A stretch of DNA of 47,801 nt from Megasphaera sp. (GTDB lineage Bacteria; Bacillota; Negativicutes; Veillonellales; Megasphaeraceae), in assembly GCA_022486585.1 (NCBI GenBank), contig JAKVKI010000017.1, positions 1 through 47,801 of the forward strand, in the 5' to 3' direction. The position numbers and the translations under genes are program-made. Numbering within the stretch: the stretch's first letter is position 1; each line of letters opens with the position of its first letter. Positions 8,066-16,544 of this stretch are shown here, in pieces. The notes under the pieces are model-generated. The model had not been told where the DNA came from. It worked only from the letters and a program-made list of their open reading frames with translations, and searched no databases.

Positions 8066-8069
8066 TCCT

Positions 8070-8774
8070 ATGAATATCGGCATTAAATATTGCGGCGGGT
8101 GTAATCCCCGCTATGATCGCACCCGTGAAGTACAACGATTCATAACGTGCTTCCCCCAACACACCTTTACATATACACCGGAACAAACTGTATGTGATGT
8201 ATGCCTTCTGGTCTGTGGCTGCCAAACGGCTTGCGCTGAAAGCTCCGGTCTCGCCGTAAAAGAGATCAAAACCCTTTGCAGTCCCCGAGACTTCACGAAC
8301 TGTGCCGCCTGGCTGCAAAACCAGACCAGCGCTGCCACTGCTCCTTTGAAAAAGGCACTCCGCATCGGCGATACGGCTTCTATGACAAAAACGTTTTCAA
8401 CTGCTGACATTGCCGATTTTGCCCGCCTTACTGGTGATTATGGAAAATTACATACTGATGCCGTCTTTGCGACTGCTCACGGCTTTGGCAGGACCGTTGT
8501 CCACGGCGTGCTGACCGGCAGCTTGATTTCATCAGTCATGGGCATGACACTTCCCGGTGATGGTACTATTTTGATGGATGAAAACCTGAAATTTTTGCTC
8601 CCCGTATATGCTGGAGACAGTATTACAGCTACAGTCACCTTGAAACACATTACCGAACGAAAACGATGGTATATTGGCGAACTATACGGAGTCTGCCATA
8701 ACCAAAACAACGACATGGTCGTCGAAGGCACGTGTCGTCAATTACTTACAAAAGATTTATTTACTATTATGTAA
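8070..8774 (+). CDS. Cys-rich domain fused to MaoC-like hydratase
   Basis: 234 residues with two parts. Residues 1-90 hold ten cysteines, including KYCGGCNPRYDR near the start and CDVCLLVCGCQTACA at 42-56, which could bind a metal or cluster. Residues 100-230 are a MaoC/(R)-specific enoyl hydratase hot-dog domain, with the catalytic pair Asp123 and His128 in TGDYGKLHTD and a downstream VVHGVLTGSLISS. The usual Asn-Pro between Asp and His is replaced, so substrate or activity may differ. The ATG at 8070 has GGAG seven bases before it; the longer reading frame from 8001 only overlaps the preceding gene. The role of the N-terminal part is unknown to me. Confidence 0.8.
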   Translation: MNIGIKYCGGCNPRYDRTREVQRFITCFPQHTFTYTPEQTVCDVCLLVCGCQTACAESSGLAVKEIKTLCSPRDFTNCAAWLQNQTSAATAPLKKALRIGDTASMTKTFSTADIADFARLTGDYGKLHTDAVFATAHGFGRTVVHGVLTGSLISSVMGMTLPGDGTILMDENLKFLLPVYAGDSITATVTLKHITERKRWYIGELYGVCHNQNNDMVVEGTCRQLLTKDLFTIM

Positions 8775-8807
8775 TTTTGTTGCTATAGAAAGGATATGTA
8801 TTATATT

Positions 8808-9044
8808 ATGACTAATTTAGAAAAATATAACAATGCTATGATCACAAATTTTAAAGTAACAGCCGCTGAACTTCCAGGATTAAAATATCGTTCTATTAAA
8901 TTATGGGATTCCATGGGCCATATGACCTTAATGGAAGATTTAGAAGACATGTTCGACATTTCAATTGATACACCTGATGTATTATCATTTAGTTCCTACG
9001 AAAAAGGTCTGGATATTCTCCGCAAGTACGGCGTAGATTTATAA
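8808..9044 (+). CDS. Acyl carrier protein
   Basis: 78 residues with the acyl carrier fold pattern: LWDSMGHMTLMEDLEDMF, where Ser35 in the DSM motif is the predicted phosphopantetheine attachment site, followed by an acidic helix 2. It would carry an acyl group as a thioester between the ligase, hydratase and reductase encoded beside it. The start is placed at the ATG at 8808; an in-frame ATG at 8796 sits only one or two bases after AAAGGA and is less likely, although the spacing to 8808 is long. It differs from the housekeeping AcpP motif (GADSLDTVEL), so it is probably a dedicated carrier. Confidence 0.82.
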   Translation: MTNLEKYNNAMITNFKVTAAELPGLKYRSIKLWDSMGHMTLMEDLEDMFDISIDTPDVLSFSSYEKGLDILRKYGVDL

Positions 9045-9046
9045 GC

Positions 9047-9709
9047 ATGTCTTATATTCCCGTCTGCTTGACAGACCCCCTCACGCAGAGTAATTGTTAT
9101 ATCATTACATCAGGCCGTCATGCCCTGCTCATTGATCCGAACGACGGCCCAATGCTCTCTTCGTATATAGAAGAACATGATTTGCAGCCAGAAACGGTTC
9201 TCCTTACACATGAACATTGTGACCACATTGCTGGTCTCAATCTGCTGCGCCGTTCGTATCCCCTGCAAGTCATTGCAAGCCGCCCTTGCAGTGACGGCTT
9301 GCAATCTGCAAAACGCAACATGTCGCGTATCATGGAAACGTATCTGTACTTCAAAAGTAACGGCACCCTTCGTGTATCCTACCCCAGATTCGTCTGTAAA
9401 GCTGCCGACCTCACTTTTGAGGAAACGTTCTGTTATGATTGGTACGGTTTTCATTTCACACTTATCGCAGCACCGGGGCACACGCCGGGAAGCACTTGCA
9501 TTATTTTAGACAGAGATATTCTTTTTTCTGGTGATTATTTTATTCCCGGTGAAGAAGTCGTTACGCGCCTGCCCGGCAGCGATGATACAGCCTATGAAAG
9601 CACAGGGAAAGCGATTTTACGCACGCTGCCAGTTCCTATATGGACCTATCCTGGTCACGGTGCTCCCTTTATGTTGACAGAGGATGTGAAACACAAGTAT
9701 GGATTATAG
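9047..9709 (+). CDS. Metallo-beta-lactamase-fold hydrolase
   Basis: 220 residues, complete MBL fold. The metal ligands are His55, His57, Asp59 and His60 in THEHCDH, His145 in APGHTPGST, Asp163 in FSGDYF and His204 in YPGHGAP, as in glyoxalase II-type hydrolases. Acting on a thioester, it could release acyl groups from the carrier protein, as MBL-fold thioesterases do in some polyketide pathways; this is inferred from context. The ATG at 9047 follows the ACP stop by two bases with no clear ribosome binding site, implying translational coupling. Its end overlaps the next gene by 11 bases. Confidence 0.85.
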   Translation: MSYIPVCLTDPLTQSNCYIITSGRHALLIDPNDGPMLSSYIEEHDLQPETVLLTHEHCDHIAGLNLLRRSYPLQVIASRPCSDGLQSAKRNMSRIMETYLYFKSNGTLRVSYPRFVCKAADLTFEETFCYDWYGFHFTLIAAPGHTPGSTCIILDRDILFSGDYFIPGEEVVTRLPGSDDTAYESTGKAILRTLPVPIWTYPGHGAPFMLTEDVKHKYGL

Positions 9710-10769
9710 CCAGTATTTCTCCGCTTCCCCCTATGGCTGGACACAAGCTGAAAAGGAACAAACATATATTTCCTGCCTCAACGAATTGACTGCCTATCAT
9801 CACGAACACTGTGCACCTTATGGCAAGGCACTAGACGCCTGGGGGTATGCTGCTGCAACTGCAACGGAATTATCCCAAATCCCGATGATTCCAATTACAC
9901 TTTTCAAACAGCTGGATTTAACAAGCATTCCTCAGCAAAATATTTTTAAAATCATCACCTCCTCCGGAACCTCTGGCCAGGCTGTTTCCCATATCTATCT
10001 CGATGCGGCAACAGCACAAAACCAGCAGCTGGCTCTATATGCCATATGGAAGGATTTCTTTGGTCCCCGCCGCCTGCCAATGCTGATCATCGACTCACCG
10101 GCAGTATTTCATGACCGGGCACAATTCAATGCCCGCGGTGCTGCCATCCTTGGCTTTTCCTTGTTTGCTAAGCGAAAATATTATGCCTTAACAGACGACA
10201 TGGAGCTCAACATTTCTGCCTTGGATACAGTGGCCGCACTGGCAGCTAAAGGGCCTGTCATCATTTTCGGCTTCACCTTTATGATTTGGAAGTATTTCTG
10301 CCAGGCCTTAGCTCAACAGGGAACCTCTTTTGATTTTTCAACGGCCTTGGTCCTTCATGGCGGCGGCTGGAAAAAGTTACAAAACCAGGCTGTTTCCCCG
10401 GCTGCCTTCAATACCCGCCTGCAGGAACAATTCCATATTTCCCATGTGCATAATTATTATGGTATGGCTGAACAAACTGGCTGCATCTACATGGAATGTG
10501 AATATGGTCATCTCCATGCCAGCATCTTCTCTGATATCCTCATCCGGGACCCTGCTGATTTTTCCTGCTGTCCCATCGGTACGTCTGGTATCATCCAGGT
10601 AATGTCCCCTATTGCTGCATCCTATCCGGGACATTCGATTTTGACAGAAGATATGGGGACACTCCTGGGGACCGATGACTGTCCTTGCGGCCGCAAGGGC
10701 CGCTATTTCCGTATAGACGGTCGGATTCCTAAAGCTGAAATAAGGGGGTGCAGTGATACCCATGAATGA
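9699..10769 (+). CDS. LuxE-like acyl-protein synthetase
   Basis: 356 residues, LuxE/PaaK-related adenylate-forming family. The nucleotide loop SSGTSGQAVSH is near residue 90. The C-terminus has CPCGRKGRYFRIDGR followed by AEIRGCSDT, where Cys351 corresponds to the cysteine that takes up the acyl group in luminescence LuxE. In luminous bacteria LuxE activates a fatty acid and hands it to LuxC for reduction to aldehyde. It is encoded directly before the LuxC-like reductase and overlaps it, as expected for partners. No luxAB luciferase is present, so the aldehyde must serve something else. Confidence 0.88.
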   Translation: MDYSQYFSASPYGWTQAEKEQTYISCLNELTAYHHEHCAPYGKALDAWGYAAATATELSQIPMIPITLFKQLDLTSIPQQNIFKIITSSGTSGQAVSHIYLDAATAQNQQLALYAIWKDFFGPRRLPMLIIDSPAVFHDRAQFNARGAAILGFSLFAKRKYYALTDDMELNISALDTVAALAAKGPVIIFGFTFMIWKYFCQALAQQGTSFDFSTALVLHGGGWKKLQNQAVSPAAFNTRLQEQFHISHVHNYYGMAEQTGCIYMECEYGHLHASIFSDILIRDPADFSCCPIGTSGIIQVMSPIAASYPGHSILTEDMGTLLGTDDCPCGRKGRYFRIDGRIPKAEIRGCSDTHE

Positions 10770-11949
10770 ATCGTACACACTATTAGCCGGCACCATGCCT
10801 GATTCCATCCACAGGCTGCCACCTTTTTCGCCTGTAGTCATGTCCTTTTTGCAGCGTCTGTCCCAAGAATTACTGCATGACCCCATTACAGTACAAGACC
10901 CTTCTTGGGCAACATTTGGATTTTGGCTGCGACAAAAACAGCTGGCACGACTGAAACAAACCGTTTCTTTTTTAGATTCTCGCTTGGGGCGCGGTCTCGT
11001 GTTCCATATCACGCCGACAAATATGCCCATTATGTTTGCCTACAGCCTGGCTATTTCTCTGCTTGCCGGTAACAGCAACCTCGTACGCCTGTCACCACGC
11101 ATCACAGCAGCGACAGCCCCACTATGCAATCTCATTGATTCTATTTGGAAACAACCTGCCTTTACCCAGCTATATGAAACGAATGCCCTCATAACCTATG
11201 ATGCGATGCAGAAGGAGCTGACCGATACGTATACCGCTCGTTGTGACGGCCGCATTATTTGGGGCGGAAATCGATCCATTCAGGCAATCCGGCAATCACC
11301 GCTGCCACCGCAAGCAGTGGAGCTCGTCTTTGCTGACCGCTATTCCCTTGCTGTGTTTGACAGTGCTGCCATTATCTCCTGTTCCGATCATGATATACAA
11401 CAATGGGCCCACCGTTTTTATAATGACACCTATGAAGCTGACCAAAATGCCTGTTCCAGTCCAAAACTCATTGTTTGGCTCACGGCTTCCGCCAAGGACT
11501 ATGCCGCTGCCCAAACACGCTGGTGGCATGCCGTAGCCGCAGAAAGCCGTGCCTATGATTTACAGCCCATTAAAGTAAGCGAAAAATATGGCAATGCCTG
11601 GTATTGGGCTATGACCTGCCCGGAACTGCAATCCATCAGTCCTATAACAAATTCTCTTTATATCTATCATCTATCGTCCCTGCCTGACGACATAACGACG
11701 CTATCTGGTAAATTCGGTCAGTTCTTTCAAATTGCTATGCCGTCTTTACCCTCCCTATTGCCGTATATAACCAAAAAAGTCCAAACTATCTCTACCCTCG
11801 GCATATCCGCGGATACCTTACGTTCACAGCTTATCGCCTATGGTGCCGCTGGCGCAGACCGCATCGTCCCCGTAGGGCAGGCACTCCATATGGATGTCAT
11901 CTGGGATGGTACCCATATGATTGAATCGTTATCTCGCATAATCCGTTAG
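10762..11949 (+). CDS. LuxC-like acyl reductase
   Basis: 395 residues, LuxC family (aldehyde-dehydrogenase-like fold). The active-site cysteine is in DQNACSSPKLIVW, and the nucleotide-binding loop region HITPTNMPIMFAYSLAISLLAGNSNLVRLS (near residue 90) is intact. It should reduce an enzyme- or carrier-bound acyl group to an aldehyde using NADPH. The start is placed at the ATG at 10762, inside the end of the LuxE-like gene; a GTG at 10753 is also possible. The chain length or nature of the acyl group cannot be told from the sequence. Confidence 0.88.
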   Translation: MNESYTLLAGTMPDSIHRLPPFSPVVMSFLQRLSQELLHDPITVQDPSWATFGFWLRQKQLARLKQTVSFLDSRLGRGLVFHITPTNMPIMFAYSLAISLLAGNSNLVRLSPRITAATAPLCNLIDSIWKQPAFTQLYETNALITYDAMQKELTDTYTARCDGRIIWGGNRSIQAIRQSPLPPQAVELVFADRYSLAVFDSAAIISCSDHDIQQWAHRFYNDTYEADQNACSSPKLIVWLTASAKDYAAAQTRWWHAVAAESRAYDLQPIKVSEKYGNAWYWAMTCPELQSISPITNSLYIYHLSSLPDDITTLSGKFGQFFQIAMPSLPSLLPYITKKVQTISTLGISADTLRSQLIAYGAAGADRIVPVGQALHMDVIWDGTHMIESLSRIIR

Positions 11950-11960
11950 GAGGTCTTATC

Positions 11961-13370
11961 GTGAATTTTTTTGATAAGAATCGCAACTATGAAGACCACC
12001 CCTTATTCATAACATCGCACGGCCATCGCCTCTCTTATGGTGACTGGTACCGCCACAGCGACGCACTGCATTCACTCATAGCCCCTCGTTCTCTGGCAGC
12101 CATTCTGTGCAGCAATACCATCGGCTCAGCCGTATCTTATTTATGCTGCCTGCAAAACCACATCGTGCCCATCCTCATCGACAATCAGCTGGATGAAGAC
12201 CTGAAGCAACGACTGCTGCACCTCTATAAGCCCAATTATATCATTGCGCCATCTGGTAAAAACAACGCCCATCCTGTAGTATATGATATAGAAGACTATG
12301 GTGTATATCCCTATTCAAACCAGCATCATGAACTTTATTCCGAGCTGGCGTTGCTATTGACTACCTCAGGCAGTACGGGCAGTCCCAAATTAGTTCGACA
12401 AAGCTATGCTAATCTTCAGGCCAACGCCGCTTCTATCGCTCAGTATTTGCAATTGACAGCAACGCACCGGCCTGTTTCCTCACTGCCCATGCATTATACC
12501 TTTGGCCTGTCCGTTATAAACAGCCATGTTCTCTGCGGTGCTGCAGAATATCTTACAGACGACACGGTCTTCGACCCGTCCTTTTGGGATTTCTGCAAAC
12601 ATGAACACATAACCTCTATTGCCGGCGTCCCCTTTACGTATGAATGTCTGAAACGGCTTCGCTTCACGACGATGGACCTGCCAGACCTGACCTTGATGCT
12701 TCAAGCTGGCGGGAAATTATCCAAACCCTTACAAAAAGAATATGGTGAATATGCCCAAAAAACAGGCAAAAAATTTATTGTTATGTACGGCCAGACAGAA
12801 GCAACAGCTCGCATGTCGTATTTGCCTGCTGCGGACTGTCTGCGGAAAATCGACAGTATCGGTATCGCTATTCCCGGTGGTACGTTCCATATCATAGAGA
12901 CCGATGGCAGTGAAATCCATACAGCCAATACGATTGGTGAACTCTGCTATGAAGGTCCTAACGTTACATTAGGCTATGCCACCCATCCAGACGACCTGTC
13001 GCTCGGTGACACCCGGCATGGCCGTCTCATGACCGGCGATATGGCTTACTATGACGAAGATGGTTTCTATTATATTACTGGCCGTAAAAAACGTTTCATT
13101 AAAGTCATGGGAAAACGCCTGAACATGGATGAAATAGAACAATTGCTGAAAAATAACGACAGTACCTATGATTTTGCCTGTGTCGGCCTTGATGATGCCG
13201 TGTGGATATTCACGACAGCACCTTGCACGAAATTTGCTGCCATAGAAGACTTCCTTACGAAAAAAATCAGCCTGCATCCCTCCTGTCTCACGCTCCGCAG
13301 CATAGATTCCATTCCCAAGAACACGTCTGGTAAAACTCAATATCCTGCCTTACAGTCACTGGTAAACTAG
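11961..13370 (+). CDS. AMP-forming acyl ligase (ANL superfamily)
   Basis: 469 residues with all the main adenylation motifs: TTSGSTGSPK near residue 135, YGQTEATARMSY near 275, TGDMAYYDEDGFYYITGRKKR near 355, and the C-terminal NTSGKTQY lysine loop near 460. It adenylates a carboxylic acid and passes it to a thiol, here plausibly the carrier protein encoded upstream. The GTG at 11961 has TTAGGAGG seven bases before it. It is short for an acyl-CoA synthetase and resembles free-standing adenylation domains. The substrate cannot be predicted by eye. Confidence 0.87.
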   Translation: MNFFDKNRNYEDHPLFITSHGHRLSYGDWYRHSDALHSLIAPRSLAAILCSNTIGSAVSYLCCLQNHIVPILIDNQLDEDLKQRLLHLYKPNYIIAPSGKNNAHPVVYDIEDYGVYPYSNQHHELYSELALLLTTSGSTGSPKLVRQSYANLQANAASIAQYLQLTATHRPVSSLPMHYTFGLSVINSHVLCGAAEYLTDDTVFDPSFWDFCKHEHITSIAGVPFTYECLKRLRFTTMDLPDLTLMLQAGGKLSKPLQKEYGEYAQKTGKKFIVMYGQTEATARMSYLPAADCLRKIDSIGIAIPGGTFHIIETDGSEIHTANTIGELCYEGPNVTLGYATHPDDLSLGDTRHGRLMTGDMAYYDEDGFYYITGRKKRFIKVMGKRLNMDEIEQLLKNNDSTYDFACVGLDDAVWIFTTAPCTKFAAIEDFLTKKISLHPSCLTLRSIDSIPKNTSGKTQYPALQSLVN

Positions 13371-13381
13371 GTGGTATACAG

Positions 13382-14653
13382 ATGAATATGAAACCTGAAT
13401 TAACACAGGACCAACAACAGCACATGTCAGCTGCACAAATTCAATCTCTCCATATCCTGGCTATGCCAGCCGATGCATTGCAGGAATTATTGCAGAAAGA
13501 ATCCGAAGAAAATCCCTTCATGGAATATCAGCCTTCCTCCTCTGCTGGCGGTGCGGAAGAATATTTGAATTTTGTCGCCGCACCAGAAAAGGATACTGTC
13601 AAAAATTTTATTTTAGAACAATTGAACCCGCAGCAATTTTCAAAACCCCATTGGGCCTTACTGTCTTATTTGGCAGCTTGTGTCGACGACAGCGGCTTTC
13701 TCACCATAACAGAACAAGACCTGACAGCAAAATTTCCATTGCCGCCAGGTCTGTTCGCATCGTGCTTGCAGACCTTACAAGGGCTTCATCCTGTTGGTAT
13801 TTGTGCCTATGATATACGAGAATGTCTAAAATTACAGCTCCAGCATAACCATAAACTTTCACCACTGCTGACGACGCTTATTGATGACCATTTATCGGAT
13901 ATTGCTGCTAATAACCTGAACTCACTATGCCACCTGCTGCACTCGTCAAAAGCTGAGATCATGACCGCTATCAACATGATCAAAAAGCTGAATCCCTCCC
14001 CGTTAAAAGGTCTTTTTGAAAAAACAGATACGTATGTCGTACCTGACGTCATTATTCGTCTCACTCCTGAAGGCCATGAAACGATTCTAAACGATTCATG
14101 GGTCGCCTCATATTCCCTTAGCGATTACTACATCAACATGATGCAAACTGCAACGGATCCAGATGTAAAATCATATTTCCAGCAAAAATACAACCGCGCA
14201 TATATGCTGATCCATAACATCGAACAGCGCCGTAAAACACTGATCACCTTGACAAATGCTATATGGAACTGGCAATATACATATATACAGCAACACCATG
14301 TCACCCGTCCTATGACCTTGAAAAACATTGCCGACCTGACAGGCCTGCATATATCAACGATCAGCCGTTCTACAAAGGACAAATATGTACAGACACCGTG
14401 GAGTACTGTATCCTTCAAATCGTTATTTCAGAGTCCGCTGCTTCAAAAAGGAAAAGAAGGACTTTGCAAAAACAGCATCAAGAAAGCGCTCCGCACCCTT
14501 ATCGATACTGAGCGTCCTGACGCGCCGTATAGTGATCTGCAACTTGTAGAGCTCTTGCAAAGCCGCCATGCCATGACCGTATCCCGCCGGGCCATCCAAA
14601 AATACCGGAATGCCCTGTGCATTCCCAATTCCTATGAGCGAAAGCATTCATGA
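13382..14653 (+). CDS. rpoN: RNA polymerase sigma-54 factor
   Basis: 423 residues. It has the Gln/Leu-rich activator-interacting region at the start (LTQDQQQHMSAAQIQSLHIL), a core-binding middle, and a C-terminal RpoN box at about residues 401-410 in the form SRRAIQKYRN (consensus ARRTVAKYRE). Sigma-54 recognises -24/-12 promoters such as the two at 7324 and 7701. The gene starts 11 bases after the AMP ligase and lies before its likely activator, so it is probably co-transcribed from the 7701 promoter and feeds back on itself. Whether it is the only rpoN of the genome cannot be seen. Confidence 0.93.
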   Translation: MNMKPELTQDQQQHMSAAQIQSLHILAMPADALQELLQKESEENPFMEYQPSSSAGGAEEYLNFVAAPEKDTVKNFILEQLNPQQFSKPHWALLSYLAACVDDSGFLTITEQDLTAKFPLPPGLFASCLQTLQGLHPVGICAYDIRECLKLQLQHNHKLSPLLTTLIDDHLSDIAANNLNSLCHLLHSSKAEIMTAINMIKKLNPSPLKGLFEKTDTYVVPDVIIRLTPEGHETILNDSWVASYSLSDYYINMMQTATDPDVKSYFQQKYNRAYMLIHNIEQRRKTLITLTNAIWNWQYTYIQQHHVTRPMTLKNIADLTGLHISTISRSTKDKYVQTPWSTVSFKSLFQSPLLQKGKEGLCKNSIKKALRTLIDTERPDAPYSDLQLVELLQSRHAMTVSRRAIQKYRNALCIPNSYERKHS

Positions 14654-14684
14654 ACACTGTTAACAGAAAGGACGTACACATACC

Positions 14685-16124
14685 ATGACATATCGACAAA
14701 TCTTTTCTACTGTCAGAGAAGCTGCAGAACGCTTGGGCGCCATTATTGAACACTCCTTTGATGGTATCTATATTACAGATAGTCATGCTAATACTATACT
14801 CATCAATCATGCCTATGAAGACATTACGGGGCTGCGCAAAAAGGACGTCATCGGTAAAAACATGTCCTCACTGGTCCAAAATAAAATCATTTCCACATCT
14901 GGCTCCTTGCGGGTCATCCAAACAAAAAAGCCAGTCACCTTGCAGCAACAGTTCAAAACCGGTAAAGAAGCGCTTATTACGAGCTCTCCTATTTTTGATG
15001 AAGAAGGACGACTGGTCATGGTCGTTACTAATGTCCGTGACTTAACCGAAATATACAGCCTAAAAGAAGCCATTCAGAAAAAAGATGATGACCTCGAACG
15101 ATTCCGCCTGAAATTAGAACACCTGAGTGCCCCCTTGAACGAAGAAGAAATCATTTTCAATGACGATACATCGCTAGGCGCCCTTCTCCTGGCTAATCGA
15201 GTGGCGCCTATGGATACGACAGTACTGCTCCTCGGGGAGACCGGTGTCGGTAAAGAAGTGATGGCCCGCTATATTTATCAGCACAGTCTTCGTTCTAAAA
15301 ACAGTTTCATCAAAGTAAACTGTGGTGCTATTCCGGAAAGCCTTATTGAAAGCGAATTATTCGGTTATGAAAGCGGCGCCTTCACCGGTGCCAGTCGTTC
15401 CGGTAAGATTGGCTTGTTCGAATTAGCAAATAAGGGTACGTTATTTCTCGATGAAATAGGTGAATTGCCCAAAGATATGCAGGTCAAACTTCTTCGAGCC
15501 CTGCAAGAACAAGAAATCATGCGTGTTGGCGGAACAAAACCTATTAAAATTGATATCCGCATTATTGCAGCTACGAATCGCTCGCTAAAAGACATGGTCA
15601 AGAGCGGGCAATTCCGAGAAGATTTGTACTATCGCCTTACGGTCTTCCCTGTATCCATCCCGCCATTACGTTCTCGCAAAAAAGACATTACGCCACTGGC
15701 TATTTCATTCCTGACCAAGCTGAATCAAAAATATAACTTCAATAAATATTTCACCGATATTTCCATTCAGCTGCTGAACGAATACAAATGGCCCGGCAAT
15801 ATCCGTGAGCTGAAAAACATCGTAGAACGCGCTATCATTATCAGCTCTGGCAATGAAATCACACCAGAAGATCTGCACTTATTCCAACAAACCAAACCCA
15901 TTATCATCGTAAAAGAAAAACCTGAAGAACCACGCCCGGTTCCTGCTATACCTGCAGAATTGCCTGATGACCTCAATCAGGCCCTGGCGTCTATTGAATA
16001 TGATTACCTCGTCCGTGCCTACAACCAATACGGCAATGTCCGCGATGCCGCCCAAGCCATCGGTATTACTGCATCGACGTTCGTACGGAAACGAAAAAAA
16101 TATGAAGACACGAAGAGAAATTGA
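14685..16124 (+). CDS. PAS-AAA+ sigma-54-dependent activator
   Basis: 479 residues in three parts. A PAS domain occupies about 15-125; the AAA+ domain about 155-390 has Walker A GETGVGKE (184-191), the sigma-54 contact loop GAFTGA (231-236) and Walker B TLFLDEIGEL; a TyrR-type helix-turn-helix lies at about 440-479 (VRDAAQAIGITASTFVRKRKK). There is no receiver domain, so it probably senses a small molecule through PAS. It follows rpoN by 31 bases. It is the natural candidate to bind the TGTTGCA palindromes at 7513-7570 and drive both the GABA operon and its own; that target is inferred from position. Confidence 0.93.
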   Translation: MTYRQIFSTVREAAERLGAIIEHSFDGIYITDSHANTILINHAYEDITGLRKKDVIGKNMSSLVQNKIISTSGSLRVIQTKKPVTLQQQFKTGKEALITSSPIFDEEGRLVMVVTNVRDLTEIYSLKEAIQKKDDDLERFRLKLEHLSAPLNEEEIIFNDDTSLGALLLANRVAPMDTTVLLLGETGVGKEVMARYIYQHSLRSKNSFIKVNCGAIPESLIESELFGYESGAFTGASRSGKIGLFELANKGTLFLDEIGELPKDMQVKLLRALQEQEIMRVGGTKPIKIDIRIIAATNRSLKDMVKSGQFREDLYYRLTVFPVSIPPLRSRKKDITPLAISFLTKLNQKYNFNKYFTDISIQLLNEYKWPGNIRELKNIVERAIIISSGNEITPEDLHLFQQTKPIIIVKEKPEEPRPVPAIPAELPDDLNQALASIEYDYLVRAYNQYGNVRDAAQAIGITASTFVRKRKKYEDTKRN

Positions 16125-16149
16125 CATATGTCATTTACAATCGTATAAT
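16121..16149 (+). promoter_or_regulatory. Consensus sigma-70 promoter for DUF134-mrp
   Basis: TTGACA at 16121-16126 and TATAAT at 16144-16149 with a 17-base spacer, a perfect consensus. The -35 box overlaps the stop codon of the activator gene. The predicted start is near 16156, leaving a leader of about 23 bases. Confidence 0.9.
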
Positions 16150-16178
16150 AAAAGAGACTGCTAAAGGAGGTGTTTTCC

Positions 16179-16544
16179 ATGGCTAGACCACAACGGTGCC
16201 GCCGCGTTTGCGCCCTTCCTAAATCGGGAGTATTTGCGCCATCCGGATGTTCTGCTGATACGGAAATAGTAACAATGAGCGTCGACGAATATGAAGTCAT
16301 CCGCCTTATTGACTGGGTCGGTCTGACACAAGAACAATGTGCTGCTCAGATCCACGTATCACGTACGACTGTAACCGGCATCTATGATACGGCCCGGCAC
16401 AAACTGGCCGATGCCCTTGTTCATGGAAAACGCTTGCTCATCGAAGGCGGCCCTATCCAAGTTTGTGAACATGCCGGCACGTGCAGCCATCCATGCTGCC
16501 AAACCGGAAATGCAACTATAAAGGAGAATGATATCCATGAGTGA
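16179..16544 (+). CDS. DUF134 family predicted DNA-binding protein
   Basis: 121 residues. It begins MARPQRCRRVC and contains the family core TMSVDEYEVIRLIDWVGLTQEQCA, followed by a helix-turn-helix-like segment (VSRTTVTGIYDTARHKLADAL), similar to a sigma-70 region 4 HTH. The C-terminus is Cys/His-rich (CEHAGTCSHPCC) and could bind metal. The ATG at 16179 has AAAGGAGG eight bases upstream; the GTG at 16170 is part of that site. It overlaps the following mrp gene by 8 bases. DUF134 genes often neighbour Mrp-type ATPases in anaerobes, but their function is not established. Confidence 0.85.
   Translation: MARPQRCRRVCALPKSGVFAPSGCSADTEIVTMSVDEYEVIRLIDWVGLTQEQCAAQIHVSRTTVTGIYDTARHKLADALVHGKRLLIEGGPIQVCEHAGTCSHPCCQTGNATIKENDIHE

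Noticed and set aside
8001-8069. Longer start for the Cys-rich MaoC protein
   Set aside because: The extension lies wholly inside the NifU-like gene and has no ribosome binding site; the ATG at 8070 is well placed.
8034-8410. Minus-strand reading frames opposite the MaoC gene
   Set aside because: They show no known motif or ribosome binding site and mirror a plus-strand gene with clear domain features.
7766-13370. A bioluminescence (lux) operon
   Set aside because: LuxC- and LuxE-like genes are present, but there is no luxA, luxB or luxD, and strict anaerobes would lack the oxygen needed.
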